From Luteimonas sp. RC10 (lineage in GTDB: Bacteria > Pseudomonadota > Gammaproteobacteria > Xanthomonadales > Xanthomonadaceae), in contig NZ_JACHYJ010000007.1 of NCBI RefSeq assembly GCF_014192745.1, positions 186,001 to 250,000 on the forward strand: a DNA stretch of 64,000 bases, given 5' to 3'. The position numbers and the translations under genes are program-made. Below, piece after piece: positions 1 to 8,274 of the stretch (position 1 is its first letter; each line of letters begins with the position of its first letter). The notes under the pieces were generated by a model. It was not told the DNA's origin and ran no database searches. It saw nothing but the letters and a program-made list of their open reading frames with translations.

Positions 1-254
1 CGCGGGCCACTGCGATCGCGCCCGTGCGCATCTTCGAGCGCGTGCAGCCAGGCGTTGAGGGCGTCGGGCAGCAGGTCGGTCTCGATGGTCGCGGCCGCAT
101 TGAGGAAATCGGCGCCGTCGTAGCCCACCGCCGGAAAGCGGTAGGTCTGCGAGACGACGAGCGCGGGAAAGCGGGCGCGCAGCGCGTCCACTGCGGCGCG
201 CAAGTGACGCTCGGGATCGAGGTTGCTGCCGAGGCTCAGGCAGGCGATGGCCAT
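1..254 (-). CDS. folK: FolK, 6-hydroxymethyl-7,8-dihydropterin pyrophosphokinase (partial, N-terminal 84 residues)
   Basis: The reading frame runs off the left edge, so only the first 84 residues are present. FolK transfers pyrophosphate from ATP to 6-hydroxymethyl-dihydropterin in cytoplasmic folate synthesis. The N-terminus MAIACLSLGSNL is the family signature (LGSNL). It is followed by a YRFPAVGYDGADFLNAA stretch, the usual pterin-binding region of the family. The ATG at 252-254 is preceded by AGGAG seven bases upstream, which fixes the start. It lies 48 bp downstream of the mechanosensitive channel gene on the same strand and two genes from folB, so the folate genes are probably co-transcribed. 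The ATP-binding and catalytic C-terminal half is outside the window. Confidence 0.9.
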   Translation of the reverse strand, partial: MAIACLSLGSNLDPERHLRAAVDALRARFPALVVSQTYRFPAVGYDGADFLNAAATIETDLLPDALNAWLHALEDAHGRDRSGP

Positions 255-302
255 GGTGCGCTCCTGTGGGGAGCACCATGATCGCGCATCGTCCGCCCGC
301 GG

Positions 303-1607
303 TCAGCGGGCGCGGGCATCCTCCAGCCCCGGCGCCGCACGCGCCGGGCCGCCGGCGGCACTCGACCCGCCCTGCAGGCGCACGTCCATCGGCGCGTCGC
401 TGCGGGCCTGGAACACCCGCAGGTCGAACTCGGGCAGGATCGCCAGCAGGTGGTCGAAGATGTCCGACTGGATGCCCTCGTAGACGGCCCAGCGGGTGTC
501 GGCGGTGAAGCAGTAGATCTCCAGCGGCAGGCCGGTCTCGGTGGGCTGGAGCTGGCGCACCAGCAAAGTCAGCTCCTGATTGATGCCGGCATGGTGGCGC
601 AGGTAGTGCTCGACGTAGGCGCGGAAGGTGCCCAGGTTGGTGACCCGGCGGTGGTTCACCGGCTCGGCGCCGCGCGCGGCCAATGCGGTGTTCCAGTCCG
701 ACAGTTCCTGGTCCTTGCGGTCGAGATAGGCGTCGAGCAGCACGAAACGGCGGAAGCGCGCGATCTCGTCGGCCGCCAGGAACCGCACGCTGCGCTGGTC
801 GAGATACAGCGCGCGCTTGATCCGGCGCCCACCGCCCTCCGACATCGGCCGCCAGTTCTTGAACGCGTCGCTGACCAGCTTCTTGGTCGGCACCGTGGTC
901 ACGGTGCGGTCCCAGTTGCGCACCGTGATGGTGTGCAGGGCGATGTCGATCACGTCGCCGTCGGCATTCTGGCTCGGCATCTCGATCCAGTCGCCGATGC
1001 GCACACGACCGTCGTTGCTGATCTGCACGCTGGCCACCAGCGACAGAATGGTGTCCTGGAAGATCAGCATCAGCACCGCGGTCATCGCGCCCAGGCCGGT
1101 GACGATGTGCAGGAACTTCGCACCGATCAGCGTGGCGATCACCGAGATGCCGACCAGCACGAACATCACGATCTTGGCGACCTGCAGGTAGCCCTTGATC
1201 GGCTTGTTGTGCGCGTCGGGGCGGCGCTCGTAGTTGCGGTTGACCACGTCGAGCGCGCGCGAGATGGCCAGCGCGATCGTCACCACGACGAAAATCTGGC
1301 ACAGCCGCTCGACGATCAACACCAGTTGCGGCGGCAGGTCGGGCACGACCGCGATGCCGGCCGAGATCACCAGTGCCGGCACGATGTTGGCCAGCCGCGG
1401 GATCACGCGCAGGCGTACCTGCCGGTCGTGCTGCGCGCCACCCAGCGACGTGCGCTGCAATACGCTGCCCAGGCCGCGCAGCAGGATGCGCTTGGTGATG
1501 AAGTTCGCCAGCCATGCCAGCAAGCACAGAGCAGCCAGCACGATCGCGCTGTAGGCCCAGGGGTAGGGTGCCAGCAGGTCGCTGAGTCGTTCGAGATGGG
1601 GCTGCAT
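303..1607 (-). CDS. MscS-family mechanosensitive channel, YbdG-like
   Basis: Predicted inner-membrane small-conductance mechanosensitive channel of 434 residues, close to the length of E. coli YbdG and longer than MscS itself. Several hydrophobic helices occupy about residues 15-210. They lead into the conserved pore-helix/beta-domain block around GAMTAVLMLIFQDTILS and the RVRIGDWIEMP motif typical of MscS beta domains. A soluble C-terminal alpha/beta region follows, rich in RFRRF-type basic patches. I chose the ATG at 1605-1607 because the preceding sequence lacks coding character and AGGAG lies 11 bases upstream; the frame is open further upstream. It sits between folB (56 bp) and folK (48 bp), all leftward, so it is probably a passenger of the folate operon. 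The role in osmotic protection is family knowledge, not shown here. Confidence 0.88.
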   Translation of the reverse strand: MQPHLERLSDLLAPYPWAYSAIVLAALCLLAWLANFITKRILLRGLGSVLQRTSLGGAQHDRQVRLRVIPRLANIVPALVISAGIAVVPDLPPQLVLIVERLCQIFVVVTIALAISRALDVVNRNYERRPDAHNKPIKGYLQVAKIVMFVLVGISVIATLIGAKFLHIVTGLGAMTAVLMLIFQDTILSLVASVQISNDGRVRIGDWIEMPSQNADGDVIDIALHTITVRNWDRTVTTVPTKKLVSDAFKNWRPMSEGGGRRIKRALYLDQRSVRFLAADEIARFRRFVLLDAYLDRKDQELSDWNTALAARGAEPVNHRRVTNLGTFRAYVEHYLRHHAGINQELTLLVRQLQPTETGLPLEIYCFTADTRWAVYEGIQSDIFDHLLAILPEFDLRVFQARSDAPMDVRLQGGSSAAGGPARAAPGLEDARAR

Positions 1608-1663
1608 CGTGCGGGAATCTCCTGTTGCGGCCGCATGGCTGCGGCGGCGCCAGGACCCGCGGA

Positions 1664-2020
1664 TCAGTCCTGGCGACTGCGTTCGATGATCACGCCGACC
1701 GCGCGTGCACCACGCACCGCACCCGGCTTGCTGAGCTTCAATCGTACCCAACCGACATTGAACTCATCGATCACGAGCGCCGCGCAGCGCTCGGCCAGCG
1801 TTTCGACCAGGCCGAATTCCGACGCCCCAACGTAGTCGATCAGCCGTTTGCTGACGGCCTTGTAATCGAGCGTGCGCGCGATGTCGTCGCTCGCTGCAGG
1901 CACGCGGTTGTCGAACGCCATCTCGACATCGAACACCAGCGGCTGGCGGATGCGCCGCTCCCAGTCGTAGATGCCGATCAGCGCCTCGATCTCGAGGCCT
2001 TCGATGAAGACTTTGTCCAT
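1664..2020 (-). CDS. folB: FolB, dihydroneopterin aldolase
   Basis: A 118-residue protein, normal for the family. It converts 7,8-dihydroneopterin to 6-hydroxymethyl-dihydropterin and glycolaldehyde in folate biosynthesis, the step before FolK. The opening MDKVFIEGLEIEALIGIYDWE is the canonical FolB N-terminus (the GIYDWE loop carries the conserved acidic active-site residue), and the end has the family KLSKPGAVRGA motif. The start at 2018-2020 matches this conserved N-terminus; an upstream in-frame ATG would add 15 residues with no family similarity. It lies 120 bp downstream of tsaD and 56 bp upstream of the channel gene on the same strand. Confidence 0.95.
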   Translation of the reverse strand: MDKVFIEGLEIEALIGIYDWERRIRQPLVFDVEMAFDNRVPAASDDIARTLDYKAVSKRLIDYVGASEFGLVETLAERCAALVIDEFNVGWVRLKLSKPGAVRGARAVGVIIERSRQD

Positions 2021-2140
2021 GGGGCGGGTGGAGTGATCCGTGGGATGGGAAGAAGTGAAGCGCAACAGCGGGCGACAGCTTAGCGAGTGTCGCGTCGCTG
2101 GGGCGCGACGCGCGCCGTCATCCCAAGTCTCGCATCACCA

Positions 2141-3181
2141 TCACGAAGCAAGGCGCGCCAACGGCGGCAGCTGCGCCATGTCCCACCTCGGCACCACGCG
2201 CACCGCCGCGTCGCCGTGCTGGCCGGCCTGCAGACGCAAAGCGCCGGCGAAGGCGATCATCGCGCCGTTGTCGGTGCACAGCGCAGGGCGCGGGAAGCAC
2301 ACCCGACCGCCACGACGCGTGGCGTCGGCCTGCAGCTTCTCGCGCAGCCGCAGGTTCGCGCCGACGCCGCCGGCGACCACCAGCGTGGTGCATCCGGTCG
2401 CGTCGAGCGCGCGCGCGCATTTGATCGCCAGGGTATCGACGACCGCATCCTCGAAGCCACGCGCGATGTCGGCGCGGGTCGACGCACTGCGATCGCTGTT
2501 CTGCCAGGCCAGCAGCACCTGGGTCTTCAGGCCGCTGAAACTGAAGTCCAGGCCAGGCCGGTCGGTCATCGGCCGCGAGAAACGGAATGCGCCGGGCGTG
2601 CCGGTCTGCGCCAGCGCGGCCAACTGCGGGCCACCGGGATACGGCAGACCCATCAGCTTGGCGGTCTTGTCGAAGGCCTCGCCCGCGGCGTCGTCCAGGG
2701 TCTCGCCAAGCAGCCGGTAGGCGCCGATCGCATCGACCGCGACCAACTGCGTATGCCCGCCCGAGACCAGCAGCGCGACGAACGGCGGCGCCGGGGCGTC
2801 GTCCTCCATCAGCGGCGCCAACAGATGACCTTCCATGTGGTGCACGCCGATCGCCGGCACGTCGAGCGCCCAGGCCAGCGCGCGGGCGACACCCGCACCG
2901 ACCAGCAGCGCGCCCACCAGACCGGGGCCGGCGGTGTAGGCAACGCCGTCGAGCGCCTCGACCTCGAGCCCGGCCTCGGCCAGGGTCTGGCGGATCAGCG
3001 GCAACAGCTTGCGCACATGGTCGCGGCTGGCCAGCTCCGGCACGACGCCGCCGTACTGCGCATGCAGCGCGATCTGGCTGTAGACCGCATGCGCACGCAG
3101 CCCGGCGGCACCGCCCAGGGCGGTGTCGTAGACGGCGACGCCGGTCTCGTCGCAGGAGGTTTCGATGCCGAGGACGTTCAT
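2141..3181 (-). CDS. tsaD: TsaD, tRNA N6-threonylcarbamoyladenosine transferase subunit
   Basis: Transfers the threonylcarbamoyl group from TC-AMP to A37 of ANN-decoding tRNAs, acting with TsaB and TsaE in the cytoplasm. At 346 residues it has the usual length. The N-terminus [13 protein letters not shown] is the ASKHA-fold phosphate-binding motif. HMEGH at residues 115-119 supplies the metal-binding histidines. The SGGHTQL and FSFSGLKT motifs are also present. Start chosen at the conserved MNVLGIETS; the frame stays open far upstream but that stretch is shadow. Divergent from rpsU, the arrangement common in gammaproteobacteria. Confidence 0.97.
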   Translation of the reverse strand: MNVLGIETSCDETGVAVYDTALGGAAGLRAHAVYSQIALHAQYGGVVPELASRDHVRKLLPLIRQTLAEAGLEVEALDGVAYTAGPGLVGALLVGAGVARALAWALDVPAIGVHHMEGHLLAPLMEDDAPAPPFVALLVSGGHTQLVAVDAIGAYRLLGETLDDAAGEAFDKTAKLMGLPYPGGPQLAALAQTGTPGAFRFSRPMTDRPGLDFSFSGLKTQVLLAWQNSDRSASTRADIARGFEDAVVDTLAIKCARALDATGCTTLVVAGGVGANLRLREKLQADATRRGGRVCFPRPALCTDNGAMIAFAGALRLQAGQHGDAAVRVVPRWDMAQLPPLARLAS

Positions 3182-3246
3182 GGGGCGCAGGACTGCCGGG
3201 AAGCGGACGGAGGACGCAGGCGCCTCGCAGCGCCCGTCGGGGCGGC

Positions 3247-3276
3247 TTGCGTCAGCTGCCGTGTCCTGGCTATGAT
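3247..3276 (+). promoter_or_regulatory. Probable sigma-70 promoter of rpsU
   Basis: TTGCGT (3247-3252), an 18-bp spacer and TATGAT (3271-3276) lie in the tsaD-rpsU intergenic region and point towards rpsU. The -10 matches the consensus at five of six positions; the -35 is weaker. This predicts a leader of about 85 nt before the rpsU ATG. Assigned by eye only. Confidence 0.5.
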
Positions 3277-3370
3277 ACGCGGCTCGCCGGGAGCAGACCC
3301 TCGGCAGACCCGAATTCGTCAGATTCGATCCGGCCTTCGACGGTCGGGTGCCCAGATCCCCGGAGATTCC

Positions 3371-3586
3371 ATGCCTAGCGTCAAAGTCCGCGAAAACGAG
3401 CCCTTCGAGTTTGCGCTGCGCCGTTTCAAGCGCACCTGCGAGAAGGCCGGCGTGCTCGCCGAAACCCGCAAGCGCGAGTTCTACGAGAAGCCGACCCAGG
3501 AGCGCAAGCGCAAGGCCGCTGCGGCCGTGAAGCGTCAGGCGCGTCGCGTCTCGCGCGACGTCACCAAGCGCCAGCGCCTGTACTGA
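3371..3586 (+). CDS. rpsU: 30S ribosomal protein bS21
   Basis: A small, very basic 71-residue protein of the 30S subunit platform that aids initiation. The sequence [20 protein letters not shown], followed by a Lys/Arg-rich helix ending KRQRLY, is the unmistakable bS21 pattern. The start is supported by GGAG seven bases upstream. It is divergent from tsaD, has a sigma-70-like promoter 95 bp upstream, and is followed by a strong hairpin terminator and then yqeY. Confidence 0.98.
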   Translation: MPSVKVRENEPFEFALRRFKRTCEKAGVLAETRKREFYEKPTQERKRKAAAAVKRQARRVSRDVTKRQRLY

Positions 3587-3633
3587 TCGACCCGCGTCGG
3601 GCACTGCCTGGCGCGATCGTGTACTGACGCAAG

Positions 3634-3665
3634 AGCCGGCCGCGCGCATGCGCTGCCGGCTTTTT
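3634..3665 (+). terminator. Rho-independent terminator after rpsU
   Basis: AGCCGGC (3634-3640) pairs perfectly with GCCGGCT (3655-3661) and is followed directly by a T-run. It lies 48 bp past the rpsU stop and before yqeY, so it probably limits read-through from rpsU into yqeY. Confidence 0.8.
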
Positions 3666-3755
3666 GTCGTCCCTCGTTCCCGGACCTGACCGCACACGGC
3701 AGGCGCCGGCACCCGTCGCAGGGCAACCCTGCCCGTTCGTCACCGAAGAACCGCC

Positions 3756-4199
3756 ATGACCCTCAAACAGCAACTCACCGAAGACATGAAGGCCGCGATG
3801 AAGGGCGGCGACAAGCACAGCCTGGGCGTGATCCGCCTGGTCAACGCCGCGATCAAGCAGCGCGAAGTCGACGAACGCATCGAGCTCGACGATGCCGCGG
3901 TGCTCGCCGTGCTGGAGAAGATGGTCAAGCAGCGCAAGGATTCGGTGACCCAGTACGCGGGCGCCGGACGCGAGGACCTGGCTCAGATCGAGCGCGACGA
4001 GATCGCGGTCATCGAGCGCTACCTGCCCGAGAAGCTCGGCGAGGCCGAGATCGTGGCGGCGATCGAGGCAGCAAAGGCCCAGACCGGCGCCAGCAGCCCG
4101 GCCGACATCGGCAAGCTGATGGGCGTGCTCAAGCCGCAGCTGGCCGGCAAGGCCGACATGGGCGAGGTCTCGCGCCTGGTCAAGCAGTCGCTGGGCTAA
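3756..4199 (+). CDS. yqeY: GatB/YqeY domain protein
   Basis: A 147-residue protein of the YqeY family, related to the tail domain of the GatB amidotransferase subunit and possibly a tRNA-binding helper; its role remains unproven in the family. Diagnostic segments are MTLKQQLTEDMKAAMK, the LVNAAIKQREVDE helix, the IERYLPEKL motif and the GKLMGVLKPQLAGKADM end. The start is an ATG with GAAG upstream. In relatives the genes after yqeY are usually dnaG and rpoD; here it is followed by a repeat array and the convergent envC. Confidence 0.93.
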   Translation: MTLKQQLTEDMKAAMKGGDKHSLGVIRLVNAAIKQREVDERIELDDAAVLAVLEKMVKQRKDSVTQYAGAGREDLAQIERDEIAVIERYLPEKLGEAEIVAAIEAAKAQTGASSPADIGKLMGVLKPQLAGKADMGEVSRLVKQSLG

Positions 4200-4229
4200 A
4201 GGCCGGTCGGCGGGCCGCCAACGGCTCCG

Positions 4230-4545
4230 CCCCCCCGCGCCATGCGCGTCGACCTCCCCCGCGTGCGGGAGAGGTGAGCTGTCTTGCCTTTCGCGTTCGC
4301 GGCGACACGCGCCTGCTCCCTCCCCCGCTTGCGGGGGAGGGTTGGGTGGGGGCGAACCGCCAAGCCCCCCACCCTCACCCGACGCGCTGTGCGCGCCGAC
4401 CTCCCGCGCGCGCAGGGGAGGTGATCCGTCGCGCTTTCGTGTTTCGCGGCGATGCGCATCTGCTTCCCCCGCCTGCGCGGGGCATTGCGCCCTTCACGGG
4501 TGGAGGGCTGGGGTGGGGGCGGATGCTCGCGACCGACCCCGCCCG
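4230..4545. repeat. Intergenic palindromic repeat array 1
   Basis: Convergent yqeY/envC spacer filled with the two repeat modules found throughout the window. One is an A-type palindrome (CCTCCCCCGC ... GCGGGGGAGG) next to a GGGTGGGGGC tag. The other is a B-type block ending CCTGCGCGGGG..GGGCGCAATGCCCC-like sequence. Copies here are degenerate and occur in both orientations (about 4250-4275, 4318-4350, 4365-4425, 4465-4530). No coding sequence is credible in this stretch. Confidence 0.75.
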
Positions 4546-4547
4546 CG

Positions 4548-5804
4548 TCAGCGGCGCTGCAGCCAGGTCGTCGGATTGACCGGCTTGCCGTTCTGGCGCA
4601 ATTCGAAGTACAGGCCGCTGCGGCCTTGGCCGCCGGAGTTGCCGACGCTGGCGATGGTGTCGCCGCGCTTCACCGCATCGCCGGTCTTGCGCAGCAGGGC
4701 ATCGTTGTGTGCGTACAGGCTCATGTAGCCGTTGCCGTGGTCGACGATCAGCAGCATGCCGTAGCCGGTCATCCATTCGGCGAACACCACCGTGCCGTCG
4801 GCGACCGCCTTGACTGGGGTGCCTGCAGCCGCGCCGATCAGTACGCCGTTGCTGCTGCTGCCGTCGGGCAGTCTGCCGCCGAAGGCGGTCAGCAGCGCGC
4901 CGCTGATCGGCCAGCCCAGGCCGCCGACCTGCGGCGCCGGGGCGCGGGCGACCTGCGGCCGTGGCCGGGACGGCGCACGGGTGCCGCTCCCGCTCTGCCG
5001 GGCCTCCCGCGCCTCGCGCTCGCGCGCCGCGGCGGCCGCCGCGCGCCGCTCGGCCTCGGCCCGGCGTGCGGCCGCGCGCAGCTGCGCCAGCACGCGCTCG
5101 AGCGCGCGGGCGTCCTGGCCCAGGGCCTTTTCGCGGGCACTGCGATCGTTGAACTTCGCATCCAGCCCTTTGACCGCGTCGGCGCGCTTGCTGCGATCGG
5201 CCTCGACCTGCGCCAGCCGTGCCCGCTGCTCGGCGTGCGCGGCTTCGAGCGCGGCGCGGCGATCCTGGATTGCCGCCTCCATGCCGTCGAGCTCGGTCAT
5301 TTCGGCCCGCAGCTCGGCGATGCGCTCGCTGCGCTGCTGCTGCAGGTAGCGGTGATAGACCAGTAGGCGGCCGGCGTCGGCGACCCGGTCCTGCGCCAGC
5401 ATCAGCTTGAGCGCGGCCTCGTCGCCGATGGTGTAGGCCGCCCGCAGCAACGTCGCCAACTCGGCGCGACGCTGCTCGACGGTGGCGATGAGGGTCTGGC
5501 GGCGCGCCTGCAGGCGCTCGAGCTCGGCCTGCTCGGCCGCGAGCTTGATCCGGGTCTCGCGCAGCGCGGTGGTCGATGCCGCAACCTGTTCGTCGGCCTG
5601 GCGCAGCTCGCGTGCGGCGGCGCCGCGCTGGCCCTCGAGGCGACGGCGCTCGGCGGCAACGTCACGCAGCTCCTTGCGCACCCGCTCCAGGCGGCGTTCG
5701 GTCTCGCGACTGTTCTGGGCCGCGACCTCGAGCACCGGCAGCGCCGCGGCCAGCAGCGCGGTCAGCAGCAGCGCGGCGCCGGTCGCAGTCGCCCTGCCGG
5801 TCAT
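4548..5804 (-). CDS. envC: EnvC-type murein hydrolase activator (degenerate LytM domain)
   Basis: A 418-residue exported protein. A signal peptide (about residues 1-29, ending VAAQ) precedes a long coiled coil of roughly 30-270 rich in Glu/Arg/Ala, an Arg/Pro linker, and a C-terminal LytM (M23-fold) domain from about 300. The zinc ligands of active M23 enzymes are missing: the HxxxD position reads SNGVLIGA and the HxH position reads SGLYFEL. This is the hallmark of EnvC/NlpD activators that switch on N-acetylmuramoyl-L-alanine amidases during septum splitting. The start lies 2 bp after the gpmI stop, giving the gpmI-envC operon also seen in enterics; the ctpA-type protease that often follows is absent. 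Confidence 0.92.
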   Translation of the reverse strand: MTGRATATGAALLLTALLAAALPVLEVAAQNSRETERRLERVRKELRDVAAERRRLEGQRGAAARELRQADEQVAASTTALRETRIKLAAEQAELERLQARRQTLIATVEQRRAELATLLRAAYTIGDEAALKLMLAQDRVADAGRLLVYHRYLQQQRSERIAELRAEMTELDGMEAAIQDRRAALEAAHAEQRARLAQVEADRSKRADAVKGLDAKFNDRSAREKALGQDARALERVLAQLRAAARRAEAERRAAAAAAREREAREARQSGSGTRAPSRPRPQVARAPAPQVGGLGWPISGALLTAFGGRLPDGSSSNGVLIGAAAGTPVKAVADGTVVFAEWMTGYGMLLIVDHGNGYMSLYAHNDALLRKTGDAVKRGDTIASVGNSGGQGRSGLYFELRQNGKPVNPTTWLQRR

Positions 5805-5806
5805 GC

Positions 5807-7402
5807 TCAGCCGTCGGCCTGCAGCAGGCTGCGGCCGGTCATCTCGGCCGGCACCGGCAGGCCGAGCAGGTCGAGGATCGTCGGCGCCAGGTCGCGTAGC
5901 GCCCCGCCTCGGCGCAGCGGGCCGGGCCGGCTGCCGACGTAGACCAGATCGACCGGACCAACCGTGTGCGCGGTATGCGGCTCGCCGGTCTCGGGGTCGC
6001 GCATCATCTCGACGTTGCCGTGGTCGGCGGTGACCAGCAGCTCGCCGCCCTTCGCACGCACGATCTCGACGATCTCGCCGACCGCGCGGTCGACGGTCTC
6101 CACCGCCTTGATCGCCGCCTCGAGCACGCCGGTGTGCCCGACCATGTCGGGGTTGGCGAAGTTGCAGATCACGACATCGAAGCGGTCGTCGCGCACCGCC
6201 TGCACCAGTTGCGCGCAGACCTCGGGCGCGCTCATTTCCGGCTGCAGATCGTAGGTCGCAACCTTGGGGCTGGGCACCAGGATGCGGTCCTCGCCGGGGA
6301 ACGGCGCCTCGCGGCCGCCGCTGAGGAAGAACGTGACGTGCGCGTACTTCTCGGTTTCGGCGATGCGCAACTGGGTCAGCCCCTGGGCGCCAAGCACTTC
6401 GCCCAGCGTGTTGGGCAGGTCGTCGGGCGCGAAGGCCAGCGGCGCGGGCAGCCGCGCGTCGTACTCGGTCAGGCAGACGAAGCGCGACAGCGCTGGGCGC
6501 CGCGCCTGGAACCCGGCGAAGGCCGGGTCGACGAACGCCGCGGTGAGCTGGCGGGCGCGGTCGGCGCGGAAGTTCATGAACACCACGGCATCGCCGTCAG
6601 CCATCGGCACCGCGCCGTCGATGACGGTCGGACGCACGAACTCGTCGTTCTCGTCGCGCGCATAGGCAGCCTGCAGGGCTGCGACTGCGTCGGGCGCGCG
6701 GTACGGCGAGGCCGCTTCGACGATCGCGTCCCAGGCCTGGCGCACGCGCTCCCAGCGCTGGTCGCGGTCCATCGCGTAGTAGCGGCCCGACACGCTGGCC
6801 ACGTGCGCGTTGCCCAAGGCTGCGCAGCGCTCGTGCAGCGCGCGCAGGCTCGGTTCGGCCGAACGCGGCGGCATGTCGCGCCCATCGGTGAACGCGTGCA
6901 CGGCCACGCGCGCCACGCCGCGGCGATGCGCCAGTTCGAGCATTGCGAACAGGTGCGCCTCGTGGCTGTGGACGCCGCCGGGCGAGAGCAGGCCCATCAC
7001 GTGCAGCGTGCCGCCGTTGGCGCGCACCGCGTCGCAGGCCGCGCCCAACTCGGCGTTGGCGAAGAAGCTGCCGTCCTCGATCGCGGCATCGATGCGGGTC
7101 AGGTCCTGATAGACGACCCGGCCGGCACCGATGTTCATGTGGCCGACCTCCGAGTTGCCCATCTGCCCGTCCGGCAGGCCGACGTGGCGACCCTCGGTAT
7201 GGATCAACGTGCTCGGATGCGCGGCGAGCAGACCGCGCCAGGTCGGAATGTTCGCGAGCGCGAGCGCGTTGTCGCGCGGGTCTTCGCGGTGTCCCCAGCC
7301 GTCGAGGATCAGCAGGACGACGGGGCGCGGACGGGAGGCGGGAGTGGCATGCGGCACGACGAACGGCCCAGTGACCAAAGACAGATGCGATTGTACCGAC
7401 AC
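5807..7402 (-). CDS. gpmI: 2,3-bisphosphoglycerate-independent phosphoglycerate mutase
   Basis: Interconverts 3- and 2-phosphoglycerate in glycolysis using two Mn2+ ions and a phosphoserine intermediate. The frame gives 531 residues. It includes [10 protein letters not shown] near the N-terminus, [18 protein letters not shown] holding the catalytic serine, the FTDGRDMPP motif, NFRADRAR, and the metal-binding TADHGNVE and HTAHT motifs at the C-terminus. The annotated start is a GTG with a poor Shine-Dalgarno; a second in-frame GTG at 7357 would give 516 residues, nearer the family norm, so the true start is uncertain. It is divergent from the VNGG-repeat gene and upstream of envC by 2 bp. Confidence 0.95.
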   Translation of the reverse strand: MSVQSHLSLVTGPFVVPHATPASRPRPVVLLILDGWGHREDPRDNALALANIPTWRGLLAAHPSTLIHTEGRHVGLPDGQMGNSEVGHMNIGAGRVVYQDLTRIDAAIEDGSFFANAELGAACDAVRANGGTLHVMGLLSPGGVHSHEAHLFAMLELAHRRGVARVAVHAFTDGRDMPPRSAEPSLRALHERCAALGNAHVASVSGRYYAMDRDQRWERVRQAWDAIVEAASPYRAPDAVAALQAAYARDENDEFVRPTVIDGAVPMADGDAVVFMNFRADRARQLTAAFVDPAFAGFQARRPALSRFVCLTEYDARLPAPLAFAPDDLPNTLGEVLGAQGLTQLRIAETEKYAHVTFFLSGGREAPFPGEDRILVPSPKVATYDLQPEMSAPEVCAQLVQAVRDDRFDVVICNFANPDMVGHTGVLEAAIKAVETVDRAVGEIVEIVRAKGGELLVTADHGNVEMMRDPETGEPHTAHTVGPVDLVYVGSRPGPLRRGGALRDLAPTILDLLGLPVPAEMTGRSLLQADG

Positions 7403-7461
7403 GACGGCAAGCTACGGTCGACGGCGGGCTCCGCCCGCTCCGCCCTTCCTCGAGGTTCGCC

Positions 7462-8202
7462 ATGTCCGCTGCCCGTCCGCACCGCCCCGTCCGCGCATTG
7501 CTCGCGTTCGCCCTCGCCCTGTCTGCCGGCGCCGCCTGTGCCCAGGCCGACGTCTCGAAGGTCAACGGCGGGATCACCGCCGAAGCCGGCCAGTCCTACG
7601 GCGACCTGTCGACAGTCAACGGCGGCATCCGCATCGGCGACGGCGTCCGCGCCAAGGACGTGGAGACCGTCAACGGCGGCATCCGCGGCGACGACGACAT
7701 CCAGGCCGGCACCGTGGAGACCGTCAACGGTGGCATCACCCTGGGCGCGCGGGCGCGCACCCGCAGCCTGACCACCGTCAACGGCGGTGTCCGGCTGGGG
7801 CAGGACGCGCAGATCGCCGGCAGTATCGAGAGCGTCAGCGGTGGTGTGTTCGTCGATCGCGGCGGACGGGTCGACGGCAACGTGGTCACCGTCAACGGCG
7901 CGATCGGCCTGGTCGGCACCGAGGTGACCGGCGACGTGAAGACGGTCAATGGCGATGTCACCATCGGCGCCGCCTCGAAGGTGCGCGGCGGTCTGACGGT
8001 CGACAAGCCGTCCTCGAACTGGTTCCCGGTCACGATCAACCGCCGCAGCCCGCGGGTGATCATCGGCCCCAATGCGGTGATCGAAGGCCCGCTGACGTTC
8101 AAGCGCGAAGTCACGCTGTACGTCCACAGCAGCGCGCGCACCGGCCCGATCAGCGGCGCCACCGCGATCGCTTACGACGGCGCGCAGGCCCCGAAGGACT
8201 GA
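7462..8202 (+). CDS. Secreted protein of 18-residue VNGG repeats (beta-helix, bactofilin-like)
   Basis: 246 residues with a clear Sec signal peptide (hydrophobic ALLAFALALSAGAA, cleavage near AQA-D at about 29). The mature part is built from eight repeats centred on VNGG or variants, at residues 34, 52, 70, 88, 106, 125, 144 and 162. The period is 18 to 19 residues, one rung of a beta-helix. A non-repetitive cap of about 65 residues follows, with PRVIIGPNAVIEGPLTF. The spacing resembles bactofilin/DUF583 polymer-forming domains, but those are cytoplasmic, whereas this protein is exported. Function unknown; a surface or periplasmic scaffold is an inference. Start at ATG 7462 as it opens the signal peptide. 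Same strand as the M28 peptidase, 72 bp away. Confidence 0.85.
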   Translation: MSAARPHRPVRALLAFALALSAGAACAQADVSKVNGGITAEAGQSYGDLSTVNGGIRIGDGVRAKDVETVNGGIRGDDDIQAGTVETVNGGITLGARARTRSLTTVNGGVRLGQDAQIAGSIESVSGGVFVDRGGRVDGNVVTVNGAIGLVGTEVTGDVKTVNGDVTIGAASKVRGGLTVDKPSSNWFPVTINRRSPRVIIGPNAVIEGPLTFKREVTLYVHSSARTGPISGATAIAYDGAQAPKD

Positions 8203-8274
8203 ACGGGCCGGCGCGCATCGGCAGCTGAACGACCGTATAGTGCGGCGTCCACAGCTTGCAGGAGTGATCACCGG

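Noticed and set aside
450-1835. Plus-strand open frame over the MscS-type channel gene
   Set aside because: Shadow frame with His/Gln/Val-rich product and no recognisable domain.
4548-5804. EnvC as an active M23 endopeptidase
   Set aside because: Both zinc-binding motifs are replaced by non-ligand residues; the activator role fits better.
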